Shown here one piece after another: positions 1 through 10,021 of a DNA stretch of 64,000 nt. The notes below the pieces were generated by a model. The model made no database searches. It was given only the letters and a program-made list of their open reading frames with translations, and was not told the DNA's origin. Source of the stretch: Kluyvera genomosp. 1. GTDB lineage: Bacteria; Pseudomonadota; Gammaproteobacteria; Enterobacterales; Enterobacteriaceae. Position 1 is the stretch's first letter. Each line of letters opens with the position of its first letter. The stretch spans positions 1 through 64,000 of the forward strand of contig NZ_LGHZ01000038.1 in NCBI RefSeq assembly GCF_001266615.1. Reading direction: 5' to 3'. Both the position numbers and the translations under genes were made by a program.

Positions 1-59
1 TCGTCGGCAGCGTCAGATGTGTATAAGAGACAGGAGCGTCAGATGTGTATAAGAGACAG
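1..59 (+). other. Nextera adapter / Tn5 mosaic-end contamination
   Basis: Bases 1-33 are the Illumina Nextera read-1 transposase adapter, ending in the 19-bp Tn5 mosaic end AGATGTGTATAAGAGACAG at 15-33. A second mosaic end with a shortened adapter prefix follows at 41-59. This is library-preparation sequence left on a contig end, not a natural transposon. Genomic sequence starts at about base 60. Confidence 0.97.
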
Positions 60-193
60 GAGATACCCGGGGCGACCGCCGGGTTTGGTGTCCCCAGGGG
101 AACCGAATCCTGACGTTTCCCCTAATCGCTTTGCTTAAGTGAACGGTGTTAGCCTGCGGCCGCTTTTTTTATCACGCGAAATCATGCCTTTCC

Positions 194-199
194 TATAAT
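194..199 (+). promoter_or_regulatory. Putative -10 box of the diguanylate cyclase gene
   Basis: A perfect TATAAT lies 44 bases before the GTG start at 243. No good -35 hexamer is visible at the usual distance, so this is tentative. The rest of 60-242 holds only short GC-rich inverted repeats (around 65-85) and a T-run at 164-170, with no gene. Confidence 0.35.
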
Positions 200-242
200 T
201 CAGTCATGCTTATTCATTATCCGTCGCAGAAGGAACCAACAG

Positions 243-2027
243 GTGCGAATTGCCACAATCACAAACTGGGCCTACAGCGCGACGGTCTGCCTGACAATTA
301 TCTCCGGTATCGTCATGGTGATGGCGTCCAATGCCGATAATCACGAGCGTCAGGCAGTAGAGCAGCGGCAGATTTTCGATCAGTTGACGGACGAAGTTGA
401 AACCGATGCCTGGGAGTTGTCGGACCTGGCGCGTCTGTATGTATTGGCGAAAGACCCCGATGTGCTGAATGACTATCAGCAGAAAATGGCGTCACAGAAA
501 AGTATTGAATATCGCTTATCGAAGCTGAGAGATTCCGGCGCGACACGCGAGGAGCTGGTGCTGCTGCATGAGGGATTACAAATTGCCGATGAGCTGCAAG
601 ATGAACAGAAAACGGCTTTTGATAGCGTGGCGCGGGGTGAAGATAAAGAAGGGATAGCGCTGCTCTACGGAAAACTGTATGAACAGGAACTGGATCGCGT
701 TCAGGAGCGCATCGACCACTTTCGTCAGATGCTGGATAACCGCGCACGTGATGCCATTATCGACGCCACCAAAGCGTCCCGCACGCTGCGTACGCTCTCT
801 GAAGTGATGGTTGGGCTCACCGCGCTGCTCTTTTTGTTTGTCCTCGGGTTTATTTTAAAGCGCCGCGTGTTGCGGCCCGTTGTTCGATTGAGCGACGTCG
901 TTCACCGTCTGGCGTCACAGGATTACGCTGTTGAAACCCCTAACTTCAACCAGATTGATGAGATTGGTGATATGGCTCAGGCCATTCGTATTTTCCGCGA
1001 AAATGGCCTGGCGCGACAGCAGCTGGAAAAAGAACGCGATGCTAACTGGGCGATACGCGAACTGCTGGCGCGGATGACCCAGCGTTTACAGGGCTGCGAA
1101 AACTTTGCTGACGTTATCAACGTGGCGGAGCTTTTCGCGCCGAACATCGCACCTGGTGTTGCGGGACGGCTCTACATTCTTGATAGAGAACCCTGGCAGA
1201 TGCGCTGCGTAGCGCAGTGGCTCTCACCGCAGGGCAGTGATGAACCTTTCCATCCTGATGAATGTTGGGCGGTGCGGCGCGGTCAGAGCCATCCGCCGGT
1301 ACACGGAGAGCCGGATATTGTCTGCTATCACCTGCCGGAGAGTTGTCAGGATCACACGCTATGTGTACCGCTTATCGCGCAAGGTGAAGCTATCGGTCTG
1401 CTTTCATTTCAGAATCTTGATACCACCACCGCGTCTTCTCGCGCCTATCTGGAACTGATGGCGGAGGCGCTCGGGCTGGCGTTAGCCAACCAGCGCTTGC
1501 GCGATGCGTTGCTGGAAAAAGCGCTCTACGATCCCCTGACCGGCCTGCGTAACCGTCATCATCTGGAGGATATGCTGGGGGCACAGATGAGCCAGGCGAT
1601 CCGCAATAAAACGCCGATCAGCTGTTTAATGATCGATATTGATCACTTCAAAAGCATCAACGACCGATTCGGCCACGAAGTGGGGGATGGGGTGATTAAA
1701 AGCGTTGCCTCGATTATCCAGCGCGTGGTCCGCGAAGGGGGGATGGCCTTCCGCTACGGTGGTGAAGAGTTTCTGGTTTTGCTGGCGAACATGGATGAAG
1801 AGGCCGCCAACCGCTGTGCCACGGTCATTTTCAACGGCGTACGCGAAATGCCGCTGCGCTTTGGCGGCGTGGATGTGGGGCATGTTGATGTCTCTATCGG
1901 CGTCGCCAGCTACCCTGAGCATGTCCAGAGCGATAACCTGCTGCGCGCTGCGGATGTCGCGCTCTACCGTGCGAAAGAAATGGGGCGTTCGCGGATAGTC
2001 AGTTTTGGGATGCTGGAGGCGGGGTGA
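243..2027 (+). CDS. Membrane diguanylate cyclase (HAMP-GAF-GGDEF)
   Basis: A 594-residue protein predicted to make the second messenger cyclic di-GMP from two GTP at the inner membrane. Residues 10-28 and 186-205 are membrane segments flanking a mostly helical periplasmic sensor region. A HAMP linker (about 206-258), a GAF-type sensor domain (about 285-415, with a CWAVRRG motif common in this class) and a GGDEF domain (about 428-590) follow. The active-site motif GGEEF is at 506-510, so catalysis looks intact. The inhibitory I-site position (497-500) reads REGG instead of RxxD, so product feedback is probably weak or absent. The GTG start is preferred because AGAAGGA lies 8 bases upstream. 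It stands alone; the sensed signal is unknown. A target in motility is only an inference from the nearby cheV. Confidence 0.9.
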   Translation: MRIATITNWAYSATVCLTIISGIVMVMASNADNHERQAVEQRQIFDQLTDEVETDAWELSDLARLYVLAKDPDVLNDYQQKMASQKSIEYRLSKLRDSGATREELVLLHEGLQIADELQDEQKTAFDSVARGEDKEGIALLYGKLYEQELDRVQERIDHFRQMLDNRARDAIIDATKASRTLRTLSEVMVGLTALLFLFVLGFILKRRVLRPVVRLSDVVHRLASQDYAVETPNFNQIDEIGDMAQAIRIFRENGLARQQLEKERDANWAIRELLARMTQRLQGCENFADVINVAELFAPNIAPGVAGRLYILDREPWQMRCVAQWLSPQGSDEPFHPDECWAVRRGQSHPPVHGEPDIVCYHLPESCQDHTLCVPLIAQGEAIGLLSFQNLDTTTASSRAYLELMAEALGLALANQRLRDALLEKALYDPLTGLRNRHHLEDMLGAQMSQAIRNKTPISCLMIDIDHFKSINDRFGHEVGDGVIKSVASIIQRVVREGGMAFRYGGEEFLVLLANMDEEAANRCATVIFNGVREMPLRFGGVDVGHVDVSIGVASYPEHVQSDNLLRAADVALYRAKEMGRSRIVSFGMLEAG

Positions 2028-2136
2028 TTTTTTCAATACCTGCGGAAAATAGCGCTGATTATTGGTAGATAATGGTTTTGGGAGTTCGTTGTTACAATGG
2101 TTTACTGAAATCGAATAATAAAAAAATGAGATATAA

Positions 2137-2583
2137 ATGAACCGTAAACTTCTTCTCGTGCTGTTTTTACTGGCGTCACCCGCAGCGATGGCGGACACAC
2201 TGCTTGTTAGCTTAACCTGCGTTGAAGAGTCTGATTTTAATCAACAGACATCTCAGCACGGCGCGATGCTTGTTGATGTGAAATCATCGGATGACAATGT
2301 TGGGTATGCCGTCACGAAGTATCTATCAAAGGAGGGTGACGTAAAGCAAGGAATGACCTATTTCAAAGCAATGACGAAGACGCAGCAAGAAAATAATGAA
2401 GATTTCATCTTGTTTACGACCCGGCAAAATATGGCGGACCTCGGGAAAGATGCTGACTTTTTAGGGCTGAATCTGAAGGATGTCGGTACGAAGGATGCCT
2501 CTCTTTATCGGGCCGTTGCGGGTCGCGGACATGATGATGTTAGCATTAGTCGTACAGGCTATTTTTGTATAGAAAACAAATAG
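2137..2583 (+). CDS. Small secreted protein of unknown function
   Basis: A 148-residue protein that I do not recognise. The first 19 residues form a typical Sec signal peptide (positive start, Leu-rich core, cleavage likely after Ala-Met-Ala). The mature part is polar, with only two cysteines, near residues 28 and 144, which could form one disulfide closing the chain in the periplasm. It follows the cyclase gene by 109 bases with its own A+T-rich leader. A strong bidirectional terminator separates it from cheV. Base composition is more A+T-rich than its neighbours, which suggests accessory origin. A periplasmic or surface role is an inference from the signal peptide only. Confidence 0.7.
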   Translation: MNRKLLLVLFLLASPAAMADTLLVSLTCVEESDFNQQTSQHGAMLVDVKSSDDNVGYAVTKYLSKEGDVKQGMTYFKAMTKTQQENNEDFILFTTRQNMADLGKDADFLGLNLKDVGTKDASLYRAVAGRGHDDVSISRTGYFCIENK

Positions 2584-2627
2584 GTTATCTGTATTCGCTG
2601 GCCTCTCATCTTTATCATTGCTGCTAT

Positions 2628-2660
2628 AGAAAGCCGCCAGTTTCGCTCGGCGGCTTTCTC
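2628..2660. terminator. Bidirectional terminator between the secreted protein gene and cheV
   Basis: A perfect 11-bp stem (AGAAAGCCGCC at 2628-2638 with its complement at 2649-2659) around a 10-base loop sits between the ends of two convergent genes. Its A/T-rich stem ends suit termination in both directions. Confidence 0.75.
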
Positions 2661-2668
2661 TTAGCTCA

Positions 2669-3664
2669 TTACCGCACGGCGTGCAGCGGACTGTCTCCTT
2701 TGCCGCTTGCCTTATTCAACACTCGCTCGATAACGGATGCCAGCTCGTTAATTTCGAACTTAGCGACATAGCCATCGGCATTCACTTTACGGATATGGTC
2801 TTCGTTCGCGTTGCCTGACAGCGATGAGTGGATCACCACCGGAATATTCTTCAATCGTGGATCGGTTTTGATCTTGCGGGTGAGGGTGAAACCGTCCATC
2901 TCCGGCATTTCGAGATCGGTCAGCACCAGCGCGATTTTATCGCTGACCGGGATGCCTTCCTTCGCGGCTTCTTGCGCAAGCAGCTCGATTTTCTCCCATG
3001 CTTCTTTGCCGGTCACGTGCAGCTGCGCCGGAATATCCATCGCTTTCAGCCCTTTTTCCAGCATCGCACGCGCCACTTTGGAGTCTTCGGCGACGATGGC
3101 GGTGGCACCCGGTTTGATATTGAATTTGCGTGGGCTCAGTTCTTTAGCGTGCAGATCGTGGTTGGCGGGGGTGATGTCGTAGAGAATTTGCTCCACGTCG
3201 ATAACCATCGCCAGATTGTTGCTTTCTACGTGATCGTCAAGACAGGCAATGCTGGTGATGTACTTGCCGTTCACGGCTTTCTCAGCGGTATGGATTTGCG
3301 TCCAGTCGAGACGAGTGATGTTCTCAACGGACTCAACGGCAAACGCCTGCACGCTACGGGCGTATTCGGTGATAAGCAAAATGTTGAGCCCATTTTTAGG
3401 CGTGCAGCCCGCCACGGCGGCGAGATCGATAACCGGAATGATCTGGTCGCGAATGTTCACCATTCCCATTAGCGGCGGTTTAATCCCGGCAGGGCGGGTG
3501 AAGCTTGGCATGGGGACAATTTCCCGCAGCTTAAAGACGTTAATACCGTACAGTTCGGAAGCGTCCGTTTGCGACGCGGCACCCAACCGAAAGAGCAGCA
3601 GCTCAAAACGGTTGGACAGCGTCAGGTTTGCCCTGTCGTCGATCTCTTTCTGGAAGTTATCCAT
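2669..3664 (-). CDS. cheV: Chemotaxis coupling/response regulator protein CheV
   Basis: CheV couples chemoreceptors to the CheA kinase and can tune signalling through its own phosphorylation. The 331-residue protein has an N-terminal CheW-like domain (about 15-165) and a C-terminal receiver domain (about 185-318). Receiver landmarks are acidic E193/D194, the phospho-accepting D250 in TDLEMPEMDGF, and the conserved lysine K302. The start at 3664 is chosen because GAGGG lies just upstream; the frame stays open further 5' but that part has no family similarity. No other chemotaxis or flagellar gene is nearby, so it is an orphan locus, as known for CheV in Salmonella. E. coli K-12 lacks it. Confidence 0.93.
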   Translation of the reverse strand: MDNFQKEIDDRANLTLSNRFELLLFRLGAASQTDASELYGINVFKLREIVPMPSFTRPAGIKPPLMGMVNIRDQIIPVIDLAAVAGCTPKNGLNILLITEYARSVQAFAVESVENITRLDWTQIHTAEKAVNGKYITSIACLDDHVESNNLAMVIDVEQILYDITPANHDLHAKELSPRKFNIKPGATAIVAEDSKVARAMLEKGLKAMDIPAQLHVTGKEAWEKIELLAQEAAKEGIPVSDKIALVLTDLEMPEMDGFTLTRKIKTDPRLKNIPVVIHSSLSGNANEDHIRKVNADGYVAKFEINELASVIERVLNKASGKGDSPLHAVR

Positions 3665-3728
3665 GGTGCCCTCAGCGTGGTAAAGCGTAATCTCGATAGC
3701 AGAGTTATCGGCACCAAAGGGCAAAACG

Positions 3729-4649
3729 TTATGCCAGCGTGAAGGTGGCAAAATCCTCTGCCAGTTCGCATTCCGGGAAATGGTTGCGGCACTCGGCCAG
3801 CAGCCGACGACAGCCTTCGGCATCGTAGCGGGAACTGACGTGAGTCACGATGAGCCGTTTCACGTTGGCCGCGCGCGCCAGCTGGGCGGTCTGCTCGGTG
3901 GATGAGTGACCGCGGCTGTTGGCTTTTTCCGCCATTGCCGCTTCAAGCGTCGCCTCATGCACCATCAAATCGACATCCCGGGCCATCTCCAACGCGGATT
4001 CACAGGGGGCGGTATCACCAAAAATGGCGATCTTCTTACCGGGCGTTGCCGGGGCGATAAAGTCCTGGCCGTTAATCGTGCGGCCATCGTCCAGCGTGAC
4101 GGATTCACCGGCCTTGAGGCGCTGGAACAGAGGGCCGAACGGAACGCCGGCGGCAATCAGCCGCTTGCCGTCGAGTGCGCCGGGTTTATCGTGTTCCTCA
4201 ACGCGAAAACCGTAGCACTCTACCGGGTGACTCAACGGATAGGCGGTTACTTTGCGTAGGCCGTCGTCAAGTATTTCACCGGCGCTGATTTCAATCACCT
4301 CCAGTGGGAAATCGGTCCACGAACCGCTGAGCCGCAGGCTGGTTTCGACGTATTCTTTCAGTCCCTTCGGGCCGTAAATTGTCAGCGGCTGCACGTTACC
4401 CGCCATCGAACGGCTGCAAATTAGGCCCGGCAGGCCGAACAGATGGTCGCCGTGTAAATGGCTAATAAAAATGCGTTCGATTTTTCCCGGATGAAACGCG
4501 GTGTGCAGTAGCTGGTGCTGGGTCCCTTCACCGCAGTCAAAAAGCCACAGCCCCGGCTGCGTTGGATGTTGCAGATGCAGCAGCATTGCTGTTACGTTGC
4601 GGGTTCGGGTTGGCACGCCCGCAGATGTGCCTAAAAACGTCAATTGCAT
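3729..4649 (-). CDS. elaC: Ribonuclease BN/Z (tRNase Z family)
   Basis: A 306-residue zinc-dependent metallo-beta-lactamase-fold RNase (also named rbn) that trims or cuts tRNA 3' trailers. The zinc-binding HLHGDH motif is at residues 64-69, and a downstream region carries the second-site ligands (FGDTAP, THVSSRY region). Length and sequence closely match E. coli RNase BN (305 residues). The [11 protein letters not shown] start matches the family; the open frame extends upstream into the divergent elaA leader but lacks similarity there. It is divergent from elaA with only 42 bases between starts. The adjacent elaB gene of E. coli is not present here. Confidence 0.95.
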   Translation of the reverse strand: MQLTFLGTSAGVPTRTRNVTAMLLHLQHPTQPGLWLFDCGEGTQHQLLHTAFHPGKIERIFISHLHGDHLFGLPGLICSRSMAGNVQPLTIYGPKGLKEYVETSLRLSGSWTDFPLEVIEISAGEILDDGLRKVTAYPLSHPVECYGFRVEEHDKPGALDGKRLIAAGVPFGPLFQRLKAGESVTLDDGRTINGQDFIAPATPGKKIAIFGDTAPCESALEMARDVDLMVHEATLEAAMAEKANSRGHSSTEQTAQLARAANVKRLIVTHVSSRYDAEGCRRLLAECRNHFPECELAEDFATFTLA

Positions 4650-4691
4650 AGCGCCGCGCCCCTGGCGGTAAAAAGGTCTAAGGAGCCTATC

Positions 4692-5147
4692 ATGATTCGC
4701 TGGCAAGATTTGCACCATTCTGAACTCACCGTCGCGGAACTGTACGCCTTGTTGAAGCTGCGCAGCGAAGTGTTTGTCGTCGAACAGGCCTGCATTTATC
4801 TCGATATCGATGGTGATGACTTGTTAGGGGAAAACCGTCACATCCTCGGCTGGAAGGACAACGAACTGGTGGCCTATGCCCGTATTCTGGTCAGCGAAGA
4901 AACGGTTGAACCGGTGACCATTGGCCGGGTGATTGTCAGCCCTGCGGTGCGCGGCGAACGTCTGGGTTATCAATTGATGGAAAGGACGATGGCCACCTGT
5001 GAGCAGCGCTGGCCAACTCGCGCACTCTACCTTGGCGCACAGGCTCACCTTCGTGGCTTCTATGCCCACTTTGGGTTTAACACCGTGACCGACGTTTACG
5101 ATGAAGATGGCATTCCCCATATTGGGATGGCGCGCGAGGTTCAGTAA
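4692..5147 (+). CDS. elaA: GNAT-family acetyltransferase ElaA
   Basis: A 151-residue member of the ElaA family of GNAT N-acyltransferases; its physiological substrate is not established. The family signature FVVEQ and a central acetyl-CoA-binding segment ([16 protein letters not shown], about residues 79-94) are clear, and the conserved YLGAQAHL and FGF motifs near the C-terminus follow. Length matches E. coli ElaA. The ATG at 4692 is preceded by AAGGAG with six bases of spacing, which decides it over an in-frame upstream start. It is divergently transcribed from elaC. Confidence 0.93.
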   Translation: MIRWQDLHHSELTVAELYALLKLRSEVFVVEQACIYLDIDGDDLLGENRHILGWKDNELVAYARILVSEETVEPVTIGRVIVSPAVRGERLGYQLMERTMATCEQRWPTRALYLGAQAHLRGFYAHFGFNTVTDVYDEDGIPHIGMAREVQ

Positions 5148-5348
5148 GCCTGGTCGTCGGACTTCCCCCTGATTATTCGCACTGCTGATGCCCTGCAGCG
5201 CGGAGGATTAGCGTCTATAGTAAAAGGCAAAGAGCGTTGTATTTCAGTGCGATATTGCCTTATTAGCCCTTCGCTCCCTCATCATGGGTACTGCATTTTA
5301 TCCTTAGTACCCCGTATACTATGTGGTTTTTATGATAGGGAGGTTCGC

Positions 5349-6641
5349 GTGCGATCCATATTAGCGGCGTTGCAGAGCCTGTCAGGGCATCTGGCAGATG
5401 ATTTTCCTGCGTTGCCCGGCACGCGAATACTTGAAGTGACCTTCCCTTTGAATGATGCTTTCGACCCGCTGGCCTGGCTTTCCGCACAGCCGGTGTGGCC
5501 GCAGTTCTACTGGCAGCAGCGCAGCGGCCGTGAAGAGATTGCTGCGCTCGGTGCGGTGAAAACCTTTTCCTCATTGGTACAGGCTAACGCTTTTCTGGCA
5601 ACCCAGGAGCGCGATGATATTCGCCTGTGCGGCGTGAATGCCTTTGATCCGCAACACGGCATGCTGTTTCTACCGCGCCTGGTGTGGCGACGGGAAGCCG
5701 GGCGTGCGACGCTGCGGCTCTACTTGTGGAGCGATACGTCGCTTCGGCAGGATGCCGAGCGTGCCCGTGAATCTCTGGCTGCGCTCTGCGCCGATCATGC
5801 GTCGACCACACTCAATTTGCAGCAGGAAGATGAAACTCATCGTCCCGATAAAGCGGGCTGGTGTCAGCTGATAAATCAGGCTACCGAAGCGATTAGCCGC
5901 GGTGAGTTCAGCAAAGTGGTGCTGGCGCGAGCGACGAATCTGATTTTTACCCACGCACCCAACGCGGGGGCATTAATGGCCGCCAGCCGCCGGGTCAATT
6001 TCTCTTGCTATCATTTCTACATGGCCTTCGACGCGGAACGGGCATTTCTCGGCTCCTCGCCGGAGCGCTTATGGCGTCGGCGAGGTTATCAGCTGGATAC
6101 CGAAGCGTTGGCGGGCACCGTGGCCGGGCATGACGATGATGCCACGGCACGCCGGCTCGGCGACTGGCTGATGGCGGATGATAAGAATCAGCGCGAAAAC
6201 GGCCTGGTGGTGGATGACATATGTCAGCGACTGCAGGGCATGACGCAAACGCTGGATGTATTACCGGCCGAAATTGTGCGTCTGCGTAAGGTGCAGCATC
6301 TGCGTCGCCGCATCCAGGCTGAGTTGAACACCCCGGATGATACGCGCTGCCTGCTGCAGCTGCAGCCCACCGCGGCGGTGGCCGGATTACCCAGAGCCGC
6401 CGCGCTGGCCTTTATTGAGCGCGAAGAACCTTTTACCCGGGAATGGTACGCCGGGTCGGCCGGTATTCTCTCCCGCCGCCAGAGCGAGTTTTGCGTGACG
6501 CTGCGTTCGGCGATGGTTGAGGGCAATAGGCTGCGGCTGTATGCGGGTGCCGGTATCGTGGAAGGCTCCGATCCCGAACAGGAATGGCAGGAAATCGAAA
6601 ACAAAGCGGCGGGACTCCGCTCATTACTGTTCTCTGAATAA
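5349..6641 (+). CDS. menF: Isochorismate synthase, menaquinone-specific
   Basis: MenF converts chorismate to isochorismate, the committed step into menaquinone. The 430-residue protein has the chorismate-binding fold; the C-terminal half holds the signatures [25 protein letters not shown] and the final PEQEWQEI magnesium/substrate region. A GTG start at 5349 is chosen because AGGGAGG lies five bases upstream and the length then matches E. coli MenF (431). Upstream at 5315-5320 is TATACT, a likely -10. It is the first gene of menFDHBCE; menD follows after 79 bases that contain another TATACT, so menD may also have its own promoter. Confidence 0.95.
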   Translation: MRSILAALQSLSGHLADDFPALPGTRILEVTFPLNDAFDPLAWLSAQPVWPQFYWQQRSGREEIAALGAVKTFSSLVQANAFLATQERDDIRLCGVNAFDPQHGMLFLPRLVWRREAGRATLRLYLWSDTSLRQDAERARESLAALCADHASTTLNLQQEDETHRPDKAGWCQLINQATEAISRGEFSKVVLARATNLIFTHAPNAGALMAASRRVNFSCYHFYMAFDAERAFLGSSPERLWRRRGYQLDTEALAGTVAGHDDDATARRLGDWLMADDKNQRENGLVVDDICQRLQGMTQTLDVLPAEIVRLRKVQHLRRRIQAELNTPDDTRCLLQLQPTAAVAGLPRAAALAFIEREEPFTREWYAGSAGILSRRQSEFCVTLRSAMVEGNRLRLYAGAGIVEGSDPEQEWQEIENKAAGLRSLLFSE

Positions 6642-6720
6642 AACATTATCGACTCATATCAAGATCCTACTCTTTCGTAGAACCTATACTGAGCCGCAAT
6701 ATTTGATACCGGACAATTTC

Positions 6721-8391
6721 ATGTCAGTAAGCGCATTTAACCGACGCTGGGCGGCGGTGATCCTTGAAGCATTAACCCGTCACGGCGTGCGGCATATCTG
6801 CATTGCGCCGGGATCGCGCTCGACGCCGCTGACGCTAGCGGCAGCGGAGAATCGCACCTTTATCCACCATACCCACTTCGACGAGCGCGGTCTGGGGCAT
6901 CTGGCGTTGGGGCTGGCCAAAGTCAGCCAGCAGCCGGTGGCGGTGATTGTCACGTCCGGTACGGCTGTCGCCAATCTCTATCCGGCCCTGATTGAAGCAG
7001 GGTTAACCGGTGAAAAAATTATTCTACTGACGGCGGATCGTCCGCCGGAGCTGATTGACTGTGGTGCGAACCAGGCTATTCGTCAGCCGGGTATGTTTGC
7101 CTCTCATCCCTCGCAAACCGTGTCGCTGCCGCGTCCAAGCCAGGATATCCCGGCTCGCTGGCTGGTCTCGGTGGTAGATGATGCGCTTGGCGCACTCCAT
7201 AGCGGCGGCGTGCATATCAACTGTCCCTTTGCTGAACCGCTATACGGCGATATGGATGAGACAGGCCTGAGCTGGCAACAGGCGCTGGGTGACTGGTGGC
7301 AAAGCGATAAACCCTGGCTGCGTGAATCGCTGCACCAGGAGAGCGCGGCTCAGCGTGACTGGTTCTTTTGGCGACAAAAGCGCGGTGTGGTTGTTGCTGG
7401 GCGAATGAGCGCGGAAGAGGGTAAACAGGTTGCTGATTGGGCGAAAACGCTGGGCTGGCCGCTGATTAGCGACGTGCTGTCGCAAACCGGGCAGCCGCTG
7501 CCGTGCGCCGATTTATGGCTGGGTAATCCCGCAGCCATCAGTGAACTGGAGCAGGCGCAGATTGTGGTTCAGCTGGGCAGTAGCCTTACCGGCAAGCGAG
7601 TGCTGCAATGGCAACAATCCTGCGAGCCGGACGAATATTGGCTGGTGGATAATCTCACCGGCCGTCTCGATCCCGCACACCATCGCGGACGCCGCCTGGT
7701 ATGCTCGATTGACCGCTGGCTGGAACAACATCCGGCGGAGAAGCGCACGCCGTGGACGAAAGTCATCCCCACTCTTGCCGAACAGGCCTGGCAAATGGTT
7801 GCCGATCATAGCGAACGCTTTGGTGAAGCACAGTTGGCGCACCGGATTCGCCGCTATCTACCGGATCAGGGGCAACTTTTTGTCGGCAACAGCCTGGTCG
7901 TGCGTCTGATTGACGCCTTGGGCCAGCTTCCGGCGGGCTATCCGGTCTACAGCAACCGCGGCGCTAGCGGTATCGACGGGCTGATCTCGACCGCCGCTGG
8001 CGTGCAGCGCGCCAGCGCTCGGCCAACGCTGGCGATTGTTGGCGATCTCTCGGCCCTGTATGACCTCAACGCGCTGGCGCTGCTGCGGCAGGTCTCGGCG
8101 CCGATGGTGTTGATTATCGTCAACAACAACGGTGGGCAGATTTTCTCCCTGCTGCCAACGCCGGTATCCGAGCGCGAACGTTTTTATGCTATGCCGCAGA
8201 ATGTGCATTTCTGTCATGCGGCGCAGATGTTTGGCTTGCGCTACCAGCAGCCGCAGGATTGGGATGCGCTGGAATCCGCGCTGAGCACCGCATGGTGTAC
8301 CCCAGCAACGACGGTGATTGAGCTGGTGGTGAACGATACCGACGGCGCGCAAACCTTGCAGCATCTTCTGGCGCAGGTTAGCCATCTATGA
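6721..8391 (+). CDS. menD: SEPHCHC synthase (MenD)
   Basis: A thiamine-diphosphate enzyme that adds the succinyl semialdehyde unit from 2-oxoglutarate to isochorismate, giving SEPHCHC. The 556 residues equal the E. coli length. The ThDP-activating glutamate lies in the DERGLGH motif (about residue 55), preceded by the [11 protein letters not shown] substrate-binding segment. The C-terminal ThDP/Mg domain has [10 protein letters not shown] and [11 protein letters not shown]. The ATG at 6721 is used because family similarity begins there. Its last bases overlap the start of menH (ATGA), implying translational coupling. Confidence 0.96.
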   Translation: MSVSAFNRRWAAVILEALTRHGVRHICIAPGSRSTPLTLAAAENRTFIHHTHFDERGLGHLALGLAKVSQQPVAVIVTSGTAVANLYPALIEAGLTGEKIILLTADRPPELIDCGANQAIRQPGMFASHPSQTVSLPRPSQDIPARWLVSVVDDALGALHSGGVHINCPFAEPLYGDMDETGLSWQQALGDWWQSDKPWLRESLHQESAAQRDWFFWRQKRGVVVAGRMSAEEGKQVADWAKTLGWPLISDVLSQTGQPLPCADLWLGNPAAISELEQAQIVVQLGSSLTGKRVLQWQQSCEPDEYWLVDNLTGRLDPAHHRGRRLVCSIDRWLEQHPAEKRTPWTKVIPTLAEQAWQMVADHSERFGEAQLAHRIRRYLPDQGQLFVGNSLVVRLIDALGQLPAGYPVYSNRGASGIDGLISTAAGVQRASARPTLAIVGDLSALYDLNALALLRQVSAPMVLIIVNNNGGQIFSLLPTPVSERERFYAMPQNVHFCHAAQMFGLRYQQPQDWDALESALSTAWCTPATTVIELVVNDTDGAQTLQHLLAQVSHL

Positions 8392-9149
8392 TTTTGCACG
8401 CTGTCGCCGAACGTGGAGAGCCGACGCAGCCCTGGCTGGTCTTCCTGCACGGTTTTTCCGGCGACCACCGAGAATGGCAAACGGTCGGCGAGGCGTTTCC
8501 TCGCGCCAATCGCCTATATGTCGATCTGCCCGGCCACGGTGGCTCGGCATCCGTACCGGTTAGCAATTTCACCGAAGTAGCCGAAATGATTACAGCGACG
8601 CTGCTGAGTTACAACATACTCAACCACTGGTTGGTGGGGTACTCGCTGGGCGGGCGGATTGCGATGCATTACGCCTGCTGTTCGCGGCCGCAAGGTCTGG
8701 CAGGGGTGATTGTCGAAGGGGCTCACCCGGGGCTGACGGATGCCGACGCGCGTCAGCAACGGCTGCACAGCGACCAACGATGGGTGCAGCGTTTTGCCGA
8801 CCAGCCGCTGGCGGACGTGTTTCATGACTGGTATCAACAACCGGTATTTTCTAGCCTGACGGCGGTTCAGCGCGATGCGCTGGTGACGCTGCGTCAGGAT
8901 AACGACGGCCGTGCGCTGGCCGCCATGCTGATGGCGACGTCGCTGGCGGTGCAGGACGATCTACGTCCGGCACTGCGTCGTTGCCCCACACCTTTCTGGT
9001 ATCTCTGCGGCGAGCGCGACGTTAAGTTTCGCGCTATCGCGGAGGAACTCTCGCTCCCTTGCCGCATTATTCATGATGCCGGGCACAACGCGCACCGGGA
9101 AAATCCCGCGGGCGTGGTCGCGTGTCTGGCGCAGATTCTGCCTCTCTGA
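8388..9149 (+). CDS. menH: SHCHC synthase (MenH)
   Basis: An alpha/beta-hydrolase-fold lyase that eliminates pyruvate from SEPHCHC to give SHCHC. The 253-residue protein has the nucleophile elbow GYSLGG with catalytic Ser86, an oxyanion-region HGFSGD near residue 21, and the C-terminal GHNAHRE histidine. These match E. coli MenH numbering. The ATG overlaps the menD stop by four bases, and menB starts 14 bases after its stop. It was once considered a thioesterase; the lyase role is the established one. Confidence 0.95.
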   Translation: MILHAVAERGEPTQPWLVFLHGFSGDHREWQTVGEAFPRANRLYVDLPGHGGSASVPVSNFTEVAEMITATLLSYNILNHWLVGYSLGGRIAMHYACCSRPQGLAGVIVEGAHPGLTDADARQQRLHSDQRWVQRFADQPLADVFHDWYQQPVFSSLTAVQRDALVTLRQDNDGRALAAMLMATSLAVQDDLRPALRRCPTPFWYLCGERDVKFRAIAEELSLPCRIIHDAGHNAHRENPAGVVACLAQILPL

Positions 9150-9163
9150 TAATAGGACACGTT

Positions 9164-10021
9164 ATGATTTATCCTGATGAAGCTATGCTGTACGCCCCTG
9201 CCGAGTGGCACGATTGTTCTGAAGGTTTTACCGATATCCTTTACGAGAAATCCGCTGACGGTATTGCCAAAATTACCATTAACCGCCCGCAGGTGCGCAA
9301 TGCGTTCCGCCCGCTGACGGTAAAAGAGATGATTCAGGCGATGTCCGATGCGCGCTATGACGACAACATCGGCGTGATTATTTTGACCGGTGCGGGCGAC
9401 AAAGCCTTCTGTGCCGGCGGCGACCAGAAGGTTCGCGGTGATTACGGCGGCTACCAGGACGACAGCGGCGTGCATCACCTGAACGTGCTGGACTTCCAGC
9501 GCCAGATCCGTACCTGTCCAAAACCGGTTGTGGCAATGGTTGCGGGCTTCTCCATCGGCGGCGGCCACGTGCTGCACATGATGTGTGACCTGACGATTGC
9601 GGCGGAAAATGCCATCTTCGGCCAGACTGGCCCGAAAGTTGGCTCCTTCGACGGTGGCTGGGGCGCATCCTATATGGCGCGCATCGTTGGCCAGAAGAAA
9701 GCGCGTGAAATCTGGTTCCTGTGCCGTCAGTACGACGCAAAAGCGGCGCTGGATATGGGCCTCGTCAACACCGTGGTTCCGCTGGCGGATCTGGAAAAAG
9801 AGACCGTACGCTGGTGTCGTGAAATGCTGCAAAATAGCCCAATGGCGCTGCGTTGCCTGAAAGCCGCGCTCAACGCCGACTGCGATGGTCAGGCAGGTTT
9901 GCAGGAACTGGCCGGTAACGCGACTATGCTGTTCTACATGACTGAAGAAGGTCAGGAAGGGCGCAATGCGTTTAACCAGAAGCGTCAGCCTGACTTCAGC
10001 AAATTTAAACGGAATCCGTAA
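9164..10021 (+). CDS. menB: 1,4-dihydroxy-2-naphthoyl-CoA synthase
   Basis: A crotonase-superfamily enzyme that closes the naphthoquinone ring of o-succinylbenzoyl-CoA. The 285 residues equal E. coli MenB. Crotonase features include the [13 protein letters not shown] segment, the oxyanion-hole GGGH motif in [11 protein letters not shown], and the [13 protein letters not shown] active-site loop. The [12 protein letters not shown] start fits the family; an in-frame earlier start lies inside menH and is rejected. The stop overlaps the menC start (TAATG). Confidence 0.97.
   Translation: MIYPDEAMLYAPAEWHDCSEGFTDILYEKSADGIAKITINRPQVRNAFRPLTVKEMIQAMSDARYDDNIGVIILTGAGDKAFCAGGDQKVRGDYGGYQDDSGVHHLNVLDFQRQIRTCPKPVVAMVAGFSIGGGHVLHMMCDLTIAAENAIFGQTGPKVGSFDGGWGASYMARIVGQKKAREIWFLCRQYDAKAALDMGLVNTVVPLADLEKETVRWCREMLQNSPMALRCLKAALNADCDGQAGLQELAGNATMLFYMTEEGQEGRNAFNQKRQPDFSKFKRNP

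Noticed and set aside
1..59. Two 19-bp direct repeats resembling a Tn5/IS50 mosaic end
   Set aside because: They are the synthetic hyperactive mosaic end joined to Nextera adapter sequence, with no transposase gene, so this is library contamination and not a mobile element.
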